A stretch of 64,000 nucleotides of DNA, from the NCBI GenBank assembly GCA_964614915.1, contig CAZTNC010000011.1:1-64000 (forward strand). The letters are read 5' to 3'. Each line of letters opens with the position of its first letter. Position 1 is the stretch's first letter. The translations under genes were made by a program, and so were the position numbers. This document shows, piece after piece, positions 54,973 to 63,234 of the stretch. Under the pieces are notes generated by a model that worked only from the letters and a program-made list of their open reading frames with translations, made no database searches and had not been told where the DNA came from. Source of the DNA: WTFY01 sp964614915. GTDB taxonomy: Bacteria > Pseudomonadota > Gammaproteobacteria > UBA4575.

Positions 54973-55707
54973 TCATCGTGCCTGCAGGGCACGCTCGATC
55001 TCGGACACGATCGCGGTGGCAGACTCCAGTGGATGTGCAGTGCCGGCAATCGGTCGCCCGACGACCAGGTAGTCCGAGCCATCCAGGATCGCCTGGTACG
55101 GGGTGAGTGAGCGCTTGTGCTCGTCCAGGGCCTCGCCTTGCGGGCGGATGCCCGGGGTCACGATCAAAAAGTCCCGGTCCGGGAAAGCTTCGCGCAGCTC
55201 CCGCACTGACTGGCCGGAAGCAATCAAACCTTCACAGCCGGCCTCTAGTGCCCGCAACGCGCGATGGCGTACCAGGGTCGAGGTGTCCAGGGGGGCCTGA
55301 CCAACCGCCCCGGCCTCCGCCACGTCCGCACCGTCCATGCTTGACAGCAGTGTGACCATCAGCAGGGCGGGCTTTTCACCGTGGCGCCCGGCTTTCGCGG
55401 CACGCACGGTGGCTTCGTTACCCTGCAGGGTCAGCAGTTCCAGCTGGCCTGCAAACTCATCCGGTATATTGTTCAGTGCGGCGCGCACCGTGTTGTCGAT
55501 ATCGCCGATCTTGAGATCAAGAAATACCTTCTTGCCGCGGGCCAGCAGGCTGCGGACAAAGGGCCAGCCGGCACCGATGAAAAGCTGCCAGCCAACCTTG
55601 TAAAAGCCCACCGTATCGCCGAGGACATCCACCAGGGCATCGGCCTGATCAGCGGTGTCGAAATCCAGGGCGACAATCAGACGATCGGAGGCGGACCGTT
55701 CAGTCAT
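54973..55707 (-). CDS. pyrF: Orotidine 5'-phosphate decarboxylase
   Basis: The 244-residue protein has the catalytic DLKIGDI motif (Asp-Lys-x-x-Asp), LIVALDFDT at the start, IVTPGIRPQGE and a phosphate loop LVVGRPI. It makes UMP. It is divergent from the OsmC gene. Confidence 0.94.
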   Translation of the reverse strand: MTERSASDRLIVALDFDTADQADALVDVLGDTVGFYKVGWQLFIGAGWPFVRSLLARGKKVFLDLKIGDIDNTVRAALNNIPDEFAGQLELLTLQGNEATVRAAKAGRHGEKPALLMVTLLSSMDGADVAEAGAVGQAPLDTSTLVRHRALRALEAGCEGLIASGQSVRELREAFPDRDFLIVTPGIRPQGEALDEHKRSLTPYQAILDGSDYLVVGRPIAGTAHPLESATAIVSEIERALQAR

Positions 55708-55837
55708 TGGGGCAGGGTGCGGGCTTGGCGGCTCGGGTTCGATGCCGTGTCATGGTTCATATTTCCTGTGCCAAATACTATCATAGCCGCCCTGCCGACA
55801 CCGAAATGGCAAACCTGATCAAGAGAGGATATTCGAC

Positions 55838-56272
55838 ATGCAAAAACTGCCGCATCAGTACATGGTCCGCGCCGAAGGCCGGCCCGCAGGGAGCATCACC
55901 ACCCTTGCGGATGGCCTGGAGCCCCTGGAGGTCACCGCCCCGAAACAGTTCGACGGGCCGGGCGACAAGTGGTCCCCCGAGGACCTGCTGGTAGGCTGTG
56001 CTGCCGATTGCCTGATTCTCACGTTTCGCGCCGTCGCAAGTGCCTCAAAGCTGGACTGGAAAAGCCTGGATGTCGATGCGACGGGAACACTGGAGAACGT
56101 GGAGCGCGTGATGCGGTTCACCGAACTGCAGCTGACGGCCACACTTGAAATCCCAGCCGATGAAAGCGAGGAGAAGGCTACCCGCGCGCTTGAGAAAGCC
56201 GAGGCTGCCTGCCTGGTGACCAACTCGCTGAGCACGAAGACCCATCTGGACGTGCATATCTCGACCGGCTGA
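55838..56272 (+). CDS. OsmC/Ohr-family protein
   Basis: The 144-residue protein has the two redox Cys of the family, in LVGCAADCLILTF and EAACLVTNSL, and the GDKWSPEDLLVG segment near the first. OsmC-like proteins reduce organic hydroperoxides or act on related substrates. A possible Shine-Dalgarno AGAGG precedes the ATG. Confidence 0.85.
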   Translation: MQKLPHQYMVRAEGRPAGSITTLADGLEPLEVTAPKQFDGPGDKWSPEDLLVGCAADCLILTFRAVASASKLDWKSLDVDATGTLENVERVMRFTELQLTATLEIPADESEEKATRALEKAEAACLVTNSLSTKTHLDVHISTG

Positions 56273-56343
56273 GCCTTCAAGACAGCACGGGCGACCTTTG
56301 CTACTATCGGCAAACGCCCACAGCCTGGAGGCCTGAAACCCCC

Positions 56344-57339
56344 ATGAGCCCTCGCTATCCCAGCACCCGCATGCGCAGGATGCGCGCCGATGCGTTCTCG
56401 CGTGCACTGATGCGCGAGCACCATGTACAAGCCGCAGACCTGATCTGGCCGGTATTCGTGCATGAAGGCGAAGGGCGCGAGGCCATACCCTCGATGCCGG
56501 GCATCGAGCGCCTCGGCCTCGACGACTTGCTCGAGGAGGCCAAACAGGCGCACGCACTCGGCATCCCGGCCCTGGCAGTATTTCCCGTGGTCGGCGCCGA
56601 CAAGAAATCCGAACAGGCCGAGGAGGCCTGCAACCCAGATGGTATTGCACAGCGCGCCATTGCCGCCCTCAAACAGGTCATACCCGAACTCGGCGTGATT
56701 AGCGACGTGGCCCTCGACCCGTTCACCTCGCACGGCCAGGACGGGCTGATCGACGACAAGGGCTACGTGATGAACGATGCTACCGTCGAGGTGCTCACCG
56801 AGCAGGCCCTCTCGCATGCCCGCGCCGGGGCCGACATCGTCGCGCCCTCGGACATGATGGACGGGCGCATCGGCAGCATTCGCCACAGCCTAGAGATCAA
56901 CGGCTTTCACAACACGCGGATTCTGGCCTATTCCGCCAAGTATGCCTCGGCCTTCTACGGGCCCTTCCGCGATGCCGTGGGGTCTGCGGCGAACCTGGCA
57001 GGCGGGGACAAGTACTCCTACCAGATGGACCCGGCCAACTCTGACGAGGCATTGCGCGAGGTGGCACTCGATATCGAGGAGGGCGCGGACATCGTCATGA
57101 TCAAGCCCGGCCTGCCATACCTGGACATCGTGCGCCGCACCAAGCAGGAATTCGGCATGCCGACCTTCGTCTACCAGGTCAGCGGCGAGTACAGCATGCT
57201 CAAGGCCGCCGCACAAAACGGCTGGCTCGAGGAGCGAAGCTGCGTGATGGAGTCGCTGCTTGCCATCAAGCGAGCGGGCGCCGATGCCATCCTGACGTAC
57301 TTTGCCAAGGAGGCGGCCCGCTGGCTGGCCGAGACCTGA
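56344..57339 (+). CDS. hemB: Porphobilinogen synthase (delta-aminolevulinate dehydratase)
   Basis: HemB of 331 residues joins two 5-aminolevulinate molecules. The Schiff-base lysines are in DIVMIKPGLPYLD and YSAKYASAFYGPFR. The metal loop reads SDVALDPFTSHGQDG with Asp residues where zinc enzymes have Cys, as in the magnesium-type enzymes of Pseudomonas. The N-terminal arm MSPRYPSTRMRRMRAD is typical. Its stop TGA overlaps the presumed start of the next gene. Confidence 0.95.
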   Translation: MSPRYPSTRMRRMRADAFSRALMREHHVQAADLIWPVFVHEGEGREAIPSMPGIERLGLDDLLEEAKQAHALGIPALAVFPVVGADKKSEQAEEACNPDGIAQRAIAALKQVIPELGVISDVALDPFTSHGQDGLIDDKGYVMNDATVEVLTEQALSHARAGADIVAPSDMMDGRIGSIRHSLEINGFHNTRILAYSAKYASAFYGPFRDAVGSAANLAGGDKYSYQMDPANSDEALREVALDIEEGADIVMIKPGLPYLDIVRRTKQEFGMPTFVYQVSGEYSMLKAAAQNGWLEERSCVMESLLAIKRAGADAILTYFAKEAARWLAET

Positions 57340-57881
57340 GCCGGCTCCACTACTTCGCGTACGGCTCCAACCTGTTGACCGGCAGGCTCACCGCTTCGAG
57401 CCGGTGTCCCTCCGCACGCTATTCCGCAAACGCCTGGGCCGATCATTTCACGATTGATTTCTCGAAGATCGGCGAAGACGGTTCCGGCAAAGCTGCGCTG
57501 ATCCCGTCACGCGGGAAACGCGCACATGGTGTGATCTTCGAGATCGATCCCGGTGAACTTGAATTCCTCGATAGGGCGGAGCCCGGTTATCGCCGTGAGG
57601 ATGGCTTCGAGGTCACGGTGGCCGATACGGGGGCTTGCAAAACCGTATCCACCTACATCGTGCTGGAGGAATGCAGGAACCTTGATCTGAAACCGTTCGA
57701 CTGGTACCTGGCTTTGGTCATTGCAGGGGCCATGGAACACCGGTTTCCCGCACCTGCCATTGCGGACTACCGCGACACGGAGATCGAGGCCGATGAGAAC
57801 AAGGAGCGAACGTTTGAGATGGACGCTCTTCTTTGGAAGGCAGGTTTTGGAAGCATCCGGCAGGTGCTGGGACTCGTCTGA
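57336..57881 (+). CDS. Gamma-glutamylcyclotransferase-like protein
   Basis: The frame carries the family signature HYFAYGSNLL at its start, then GELEFLDRAEPGYRRE with the catalytic Glu region near residue 85. A TTG at 57375 would leave the YGSN motif out, so translation must begin upstream. The only plausible start is the CTG at 57336, which overlaps the hemB stop (CTGA); no ATG, GTG or TTG lies nearby in frame. The product of about 181 residues would act on gamma-glutamyl peptides or amines. A remnant without a proper start is possible. Confidence 0.7.
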   Translation: MSRLHYFAYGSNLLTGRLTASSRCPSARYSANAWADHFTIDFSKIGEDGSGKAALIPSRGKRAHGVIFEIDPGELEFLDRAEPGYRREDGFEVTVADTGACKTVSTYIVLEECRNLDLKPFDWYLALVIAGAMEHRFPAPAIADYRDTEIEADENKERTFEMDALLWKAGFGSIRQVLGLV

Positions 57882-57992
57882 CACGCGATCGCCCGGTTGA
57901 GTCAACATCGACGATCCCGATTCCAAGCGGCCCGAACGCCAGGTGGGCCACTTCTGCAATCTGTATGACACGTGATGTTATGTTGCTCTAAT

Positions 57993-58009
57993 ATGTTATA
58001 ATGTAACGT
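57993..58009. promoter_or_regulatory. Zur-type operator overlapping a -10 box
   Basis: ATGTTATAATGTAACGT is a near palindrome that agrees closely with the gammaproteobacterial Zur box (GTTATAATATAAC core). TATAAT at 57997-58002 lies within it and could be the -10 box, so zinc-loaded Zur would block transcription. The following genes for zinc uptake support the assignment. Confidence 0.8.
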
Positions 58010-58050
58010 TCCAAGACCATGGCCGTGTTTCGTCACTATGGGAGGTAGCA

Positions 58051-59580
58051 GTGAAATTGGTGAACAATGAAATTTTCGGTGTTGTGCGTGCATGTGTGAT
58101 CGGGTTGGCGATTCTGGGGGTCGCCTCTGTAGCCCATTCACAATCGGGCTCGCCCACCACAGAAGAACTGGCTGAACAAATCCAGATACTCAAGCAGGAT
58201 TACGAAAAACGCATCGCAGAGCTTGAAGCCCAGGTGGAAGCGCTCAAAAGCGAACCCCGGGTAGCGGACAGGACACAAGCGCCGGTCATGCAACCGTCCC
58301 AGCAGGTTTCTGACAACAGCTTCAATCCGGCGATCGGCGTCGTATTCAACGGCATGCTTTCGGAATATTCCGAGGACCAGTCGGGCATCCCCGGTTTCCA
58401 GCTCGGCGACCATGCCGAGCGTGCGGATGAAGGCCTTGCGCTCGGTCACAGCGAAATCACGCTTTCAGGCAACATCGACGACAAGTTTTACGGAAACCTC
58501 ACGCTCGGCCTTGGCGTTCATGCCGGCGAGCCGGTCGAGCTCGAACTGGAAGAAGCGTATATCCAGACCCTCCCCGGGGCCGGTTTGCCGGACGGTCTTC
58601 GCGTCAAGGCAGGGCGTGCACTCTGGACATTCGGCTACCTGAACGAGCAACACATGCACGCAGACGATTTCAGCGACCGCCCACTTCCCTACCGCGCATT
58701 CCTGGACGGTCATTACAATGACGATGGCCTGGAGGTAGCCCTGGTTTTGCCCGGAGATCTCTACGGAGAAGTCGGTGCCGGACTCTTTCGCGGCGATGAC
58801 ATGCCTTTCGGGGGCTCCGCGGACGGCCGCAACGCCGGATCCGCCTATGTGCGGTTCGGTGGTGACATCGGTGCCAACTCGGCCTGGCGGATCGGCGGCT
58901 ACGTGCTTGACGGAAAAGCCCGCAACCGCACTGTCGCACATGCCCATGGGGAAGACGACGCGCATGGACACGGCGAGGACGAACTTGCGCACGAAGAAGA
59001 TGAACATGAAGAAGACGAACACGAAGAAGATGAGCACGGGCATGAAGAAGGCGAGGCACACATGGACCTGGCCGAATTCCTGTCCGATGGATCGTTCACG
59101 GGCGATTCAAGCCTTTACGCGATTGATTTTCGCTACACCTGGGCACCCACCGGCAATGCGCGCGAGCGTGAACTGATCCTCCAGAGCGAGTATTTCTGGC
59201 GCGACGAATCGGGTGAATACGTGCTGCAGGAGGAGCATGAAGAGTGTACGGATCCGACGGATTCCTCGACGTGTGAATTGCATCTTGAGGACGTCACCGA
59301 GTCGCTCAGTGCTGACAGCCGTGGCTGGTATGCCCAAGCAGTGTACAAGTTCCTGCCCGACTGGAGAATCGGTACCCGCTACTCACGTCTCTCCACGCCG
59401 AATGATGCGGAGTTGTCCCACGATCCCTATTCGCTAAGCGCCATGGTCGACTGGACCAACAGCGAGTTCGGGCGCATACGATTCCAGTACAATCGGGAGT
59501 CCTTTAACGGGGAAGACGATGACCAGTTCATCCTGCAATACATCATGAGCCTTGGCGCCCACGCCGCCCACAGCTTCTAG
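58051..59580 (+). CDS. Zinc-regulated outer-membrane protein with His-rich loop
   Basis: The 509-residue protein has a signal peptide (cut near VAHSQS), a coiled coil (about 32-66, EELAEQIQILKQDYEKRIAEL), and a barrel that ends HAAHSF. Between residues of roughly 290 and 345 lies a loop of His, Glu and Asp, including three EEDEH repeats. It is likely a zinc-gathering porin. It follows a Zur box and precedes the ZnuA-like gene by 18 nt. Similar trimeric or TonB-independent proteins are found beside zinc ABC transporters. Confidence 0.8.
   Translation: MKLVNNEIFGVVRACVIGLAILGVASVAHSQSGSPTTEELAEQIQILKQDYEKRIAELEAQVEALKSEPRVADRTQAPVMQPSQQVSDNSFNPAIGVVFNGMLSEYSEDQSGIPGFQLGDHAERADEGLALGHSEITLSGNIDDKFYGNLTLGLGVHAGEPVELELEEAYIQTLPGAGLPDGLRVKAGRALWTFGYLNEQHMHADDFSDRPLPYRAFLDGHYNDDGLEVALVLPGDLYGEVGAGLFRGDDMPFGGSADGRNAGSAYVRFGGDIGANSAWRIGGYVLDGKARNRTVAHAHGEDDAHGHGEDELAHEEDEHEEDEHEEDEHGHEEGEAHMDLAEFLSDGSFTGDSSLYAIDFRYTWAPTGNARERELILQSEYFWRDESGEYVLQEEHEECTDPTDSSTCELHLEDVTESLSADSRGWYAQAVYKFLPDWRIGTRYSRLSTPNDAELSHDPYSLSAMVDWTNSEFGRIRFQYNRESFNGEDDDQFILQYIMSLGAHAAHSF
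58993..59037 (+). repeat. Three 15-bp tandem repeats coding for EEDEH
   Basis: Three copies of GAAGAAGATGAACAT (with synonymous changes) stand in a row in the outer-membrane gene. Each adds Glu-Glu-Asp-Glu-His. Slippage here would change the number of metal-binding units without breaking the frame. Confidence 0.85.
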
Positions 59581-59598
59581 TCCGTGGGGGGCTTAACC

Positions 59599-60519
59599 AT
59601 GAAGGGCTTACGAGTGGCGCTGCTGTGTGTGGCGCTTGGCAGCACCCTCTCCCCGCTGGCCGCAGCGCAGGACCCGGTCCGCATACTGGCCTGCGAACCC
59701 GAGTGGGCGGCGCTCGCCGAGGAAATCGGCGGGGATGACGTGGTCGTTCATTCGGCGACCCATGCGCTGCAGGATGCGCATTACATACGTGCCCGTCCAA
59801 GCCTGATTGCGAAAGTGCGCCGCGCAGACATCCTGTTCTGTTCGGGTGCAGAGCTTGAAATCGGCTGGCTGCCGGTACTGATGCAAAGGGGTGCCCGGCA
59901 GATTGTCCAGCCGGGTCAGCCGGGACACATCATGGCAGCCGATCACGTCACGGTACTGGAGCGGCCCGAAGTCATTGACCGCAGCCTGGGCGATGTTCAC
60001 CCGAGCGGAAATCCGCATGTCCATCTCGACCCTCGAAACATCGCGACTCTCGCTGAAGTGCTGGCACTCCGCCTGGTACGCATCGACCCCTCCCGTTCCG
60101 ATGCGTACCGGGAGCGCCTCGCTTCCTTCCAAGCCCGCTGGGCAAATGCCATGGCGGGGTGGCAGGAACGTGCAAAGCAGCTGCGCGGCATGCAGGTGAT
60201 CGTTCATCACAAAACGTGGACCTACCTGCTGCACTGGGCAGGACTGGAACGGGTCGCCGTGCTTGAACGGGTTGCAGGAATTCCACCGACGGCATCACAC
60301 CTCGCGCAGGTACTCGAGCTGGCACAGGATAGCGATACCAAGGCGATCCTGCGCGCACCCTTTGAACCCGAGAGTGCCGCGGACTGGCTTTTCAGGAAGT
60401 CCACAATCCCGGTGGTGGTGCTTCCCTTTACCGTGGGCGGCCATCCCGAGGTGCAAGACCTCTTCTCCCTGTTCGATGTCACGCTGACATTGCTGCAGGA
60501 GGCCGGCGATCGACCTTAG
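59599..60519 (+). CDS. znuA: Zinc ABC transporter substrate-binding protein (ZnuA-like)
   Basis: From the ATG at 59599 the protein has 306 residues, with a signal peptide (cut near AAAQDP). It belongs to the cluster A-I metal-binding proteins: HALQDAHYIRARPSLI, CSGAELEIGWLP, GNPHVHLDP and the C-terminal PFEPES segment. Metal-binding His residues are in the HAL.DAHY, HPSGNPHVHLDP and VIVHHKTW segments. The His-rich loop common in ZnuA is missing. Zinc is likely because of the Zur box; manganese is the alternative. Confidence 0.85.
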   Translation: MKGLRVALLCVALGSTLSPLAAAQDPVRILACEPEWAALAEEIGGDDVVVHSATHALQDAHYIRARPSLIAKVRRADILFCSGAELEIGWLPVLMQRGARQIVQPGQPGHIMAADHVTVLERPEVIDRSLGDVHPSGNPHVHLDPRNIATLAEVLALRLVRIDPSRSDAYRERLASFQARWANAMAGWQERAKQLRGMQVIVHHKTWTYLLHWAGLERVAVLERVAGIPPTASHLAQVLELAQDSDTKAILRAPFEPESAADWLFRKSTIPVVVLPFTVGGHPEVQDLFSLFDVTLTLLQEAGDRP

Positions 60520-61273
60520 TCTGCTCGACATCCTTGCCCCGGGACTGGTGGCCGGCCTGATCGTCCTGGCCGCCCATGCCCCGCTCGGGATCGAGGTTCT
60601 CAAGCGCGGCATCGTGTTTATCGATCTGGCCACGGCGCAAGTGGTCGGGCTTGCCCTCATCCTGCTCCACCTCTGGCTGGAAGATCCGTTCTGGATGGTG
60701 CACCAGGGCGTGTCCTTTGGTGCCGGGATCGCCATCGCGCTGTTCTTTCGCTGGATCGAGCGCGTCTCACCAACCGAGCAGGAAGCGGTCATCGGCAGCA
60801 GCTTTATCGTTGCTGCTTCACTGGGCCTGCTCGTCCTCGCCAACGACCCTCATGGGGGCGAGGTGCTGAACGAAGTACTCTCCGGCCAGATCCTGTTTAT
60901 CTCATGGGGAGACATCGCCGCCTTCCTGCCGGTCTACGCATTTTTCATGATTGCCTGGTTCACGACCCCGCGCCTTCAAAGCGGCACCGGCTTTTTCCTC
61001 CTGTTTGCCCTAGTGATCACAGCCTCGGTGCAACTGGTCGGTGTCTACGTGGTGTTTGCAAGCCTGATCCTTCCGGCCCTTGCGGCACGAAAGGGACAGG
61101 GGTACATCCTGTCGCGTGCCTACACGAGCGGTGCCGTTGCCGTGGTTGCGGCCATCCTGATCTCGGCAGTCATGGACCTGCCCGCAGGGCCCTTCCTGGT
61201 TTTGTGTTTTGCCATCTCTGCGATTGCAATGCGCGTGCCTTATCGCAAAAAGGTGCACGTACGATCAGATTGA
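60509..61273 (+). CDS. znuB: Metal ABC transporter permease (ZnuB-like)
   Basis: The permease has about eight membrane helices and the ABC-3 family pattern (LLDILAPGLVAGLIVLAAHAPLGIEVL, FIDLATAQVVGLAL, SFIVAASLGLLVLANDPHGG, PALAARKGQG). A GTG at 60548 would cut the first helix. The frame reaches back to an ATC at 60509, six nt after AGGAGG and inside the end of znuA, which gives the expected N-terminus. I favour this rare start. No ATPase (znuC) gene follows; the operon ends here in the window. Confidence 0.82.
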   Translation: MDLSLLDILAPGLVAGLIVLAAHAPLGIEVLKRGIVFIDLATAQVVGLALILLHLWLEDPFWMVHQGVSFGAGIAIALFFRWIERVSPTEQEAVIGSSFIVAASLGLLVLANDPHGGEVLNEVLSGQILFISWGDIAAFLPVYAFFMIAWFTTPRLQSGTGFFLLFALVITASVQLVGVYVVFASLILPALAARKGQGYILSRAYTSGAVAVVAAILISAVMDLPAGPFLVLCFAISAIAMRVPYRKKVHVRSD

Positions 61274-61361
61274 GGCATCGCAACAGCAGCGGTTAAGTCC
61301 GGCATGGGCCCGCCTGGCGGCCCCCACATGAGGCCACCAGGGAAGGATCCGGTAGCGGCGA

Positions 61362-62408
61362 TCAGTGTGCGGTTTGCAGCAACTCGCCCAGGTAGCCGTT
61401 GATCTGGTCGAAATCCCCATCCAGCAGGCCCAGCATGCCGAAGTGCCCGGCCAGGGTGGGCACCTCCTTGAGCTCGCTGTTCGGGATCATCTGCTGCTCG
61501 GCCTGGCAGTCGCCCAAGGGAATGAACATGTCATGGGTGAAGGCGATGACAAACACCTTGGCCTGAATCGCCCCCAGGGTGTCTTCCAAGCTCTTGCCGG
61601 TGAAGGCGCCGACGTCTCCGTGTTTCCACTTCGAGGCCATGCACAGCAGGTTGTTGGGGTCCATGGGCTTGAACCACGCCTCCCAGAAGCCGGTCAGGTA
61701 GTTGTCCAGCGAGTCGATGCCGAGCGCTTCCCATTTTTGCTGGCGGTAGAACTCCGTGCAGTTGCCCATCAGGGCGAACACGTGGGCCATGCGCTTGAGG
61801 CCCAGTTCCACGCCGTGCGCATCCGTGTAGCGACCGCTCTCCCAGGCCGGGTCCGATTTCAGCGCATCGCAGAACACGTCCACGTACAGAGAATCATGCG
61901 GGGTGCACTTTGCCGTGCCGCCGATCGGGGCGGCCCGCTTGACCAGCTCCGGATAGCGCACGCACCACTCGTAGGTCTGCTGCGCGCCCATGGACCAGCC
62001 GGTCACCAGCTCGATGCTCTTCACACCAAATTCCTCGGTCAGCAGCTGGTGCTGCGCACGCACGTCATCACCGATAGAGATGTCCGGGAAGTCCGCGCCG
62101 TTGTCCGGCAACGGGGCATTGTGCGGTGAGGTCGACAGGCCGCTGCCGATCTGGTTGGGCACGATGATGAAGTATTTTTCAGGATCCAGTGCCAGGCCCT
62201 TGCCGATGTACGACTCCATGGCCTTGTTGGTCCCGGAAAACATGACCGTGAAGACGACCGCGTTGGTCTTGTCCTCGTTCAGCTCACCGAAACACGCATA
62301 GGCCAGTTGGCAGTTGGGCAGGGTTTTGCCGCATTCCAGTTCGAAATCGCCCAGCTCGTACATGGAGTACGGGCCGTGGTTTTCCTGGGAATAATATTCG
62401 TTGTCCAT
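61362..62408 (-). CDS. MetX-like alpha/beta hydrolase (homoserine O-acetyltransferase family)
   Basis: The 348-residue protein has the fold and motifs of MetX-like acyltransferases and esterases: nucleophile in TGWSMGAQQ, Asp in FTHDMFIPLGD and His in LAGHFGML. The MetX-specific features around the substrate are only partly kept; related ketone-degrading esterases share this family. It may make O-acetyl-homoserine or act as a hydrolase. Confidence 0.8.
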   Translation of the reverse strand: MDNEYYSQENHGPYSMYELGDFELECGKTLPNCQLAYACFGELNEDKTNAVVFTVMFSGTNKAMESYIGKGLALDPEKYFIIVPNQIGSGLSTSPHNAPLPDNGADFPDISIGDDVRAQHQLLTEEFGVKSIELVTGWSMGAQQTYEWCVRYPELVKRAAPIGGTAKCTPHDSLYVDVFCDALKSDPAWESGRYTDAHGVELGLKRMAHVFALMGNCTEFYRQQKWEALGIDSLDNYLTGFWEAWFKPMDPNNLLCMASKWKHGDVGAFTGKSLEDTLGAIQAKVFVIAFTHDMFIPLGDCQAEQQMIPNSELKEVPTLAGHFGMLGLLDGDFDQINGYLGELLQTAH

Positions 62409-62654
62409 TCGCGTCTCCTCGCTTCAGCGTCGATGTATTTTGATTGTTGTAAGACGACCACCGGCAAGCCAGGCCAGGCGGCGCGCTTTCAGAACACTGA
62501 TTTTAGCACTCGATTGCGAAGGGCTTGCAAATGAATAGGTGCCGTGTCCGGATTGGGGGTGCCTTGCAGGGAATGGACACGATGCCGGTCACAGACCGAG
62601 GGCGGATCCGGCCCTCGAATGCGCGGGTGTTGCGATGCGGAAGGAGCGTGCGAC

Positions 62655-63050
62655 CTACTGGTAGGCGCCGGCTCTTTGCAATACCTCGATCTCGTAGCCG
62701 TCCGGGTCCTTCATGAAGAAGAACTTTGCGATCACTTCCCCGCCGGGGGCGAAGGAGACGACGTCCTGGGGCTCATAACCGAGCGCCTTGATACGTTCAT
62801 GCTCTGCATCGACGTCGTCCACGCACAGCGCGATGTGCCCGTAGCCGTTGCCGTGGGAGTAGGGCTCCGTTCGACCCTTGTTCAGGGTCAGCTCGATCTC
62901 GAAATCGTTCTCGTCGTTGCCCAGGTACACCAGGGCGAAGTCGTCAAAATCCAGATAGCGTTTTTCCTTGATGTTGAACGCCTTCTCGTAAAAGGCCTTG
63001 GAGCGCTCGACATCCAGAACACGGATCATTGAATGAATCATTTTAGCCAT
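62655..63050 (-). CDS. gloA: Lactoylglutathione lyase (glyoxalase I)
   Basis: The 131-residue VOC-fold protein is close to the small gammaproteobacterial GloA. Metal ligands are His in MIHSMIRVLD, Glu in EIELTLN, His in YGHIALCVDD and Glu in GYEIEVLQ. DPDGY is typical. It turns methylglyoxal-glutathione hemithioacetal into lactoylglutathione. Translation could also start three codons later. Confidence 0.85.
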   Translation of the reverse strand: MAKMIHSMIRVLDVERSKAFYEKAFNIKEKRYLDFDDFALVYLGNDENDFEIELTLNKGRTEPYSHGNGYGHIALCVDDVDAEHERIKALGYEPQDVVSFAPGGEVIAKFFFMKDPDGYEIEVLQRAGAYQ

Positions 63051-63234
63051 AACCGTACACCATCAATTCGTGGAATCTCATAGCTGAAACTGCCCGTGCA
63101 GTCCCGCACTCTCCATTGTAAGCCTTTGCCCACGAGGTATCCACAGCGCCCCCGTCCGGTCAAGGCATTGTGCCGTGCGGCTGTTTCCTGCTATACAGGC
63201 AGTACTTCGTAACACGCCCATTCTGTCAAGCCGA

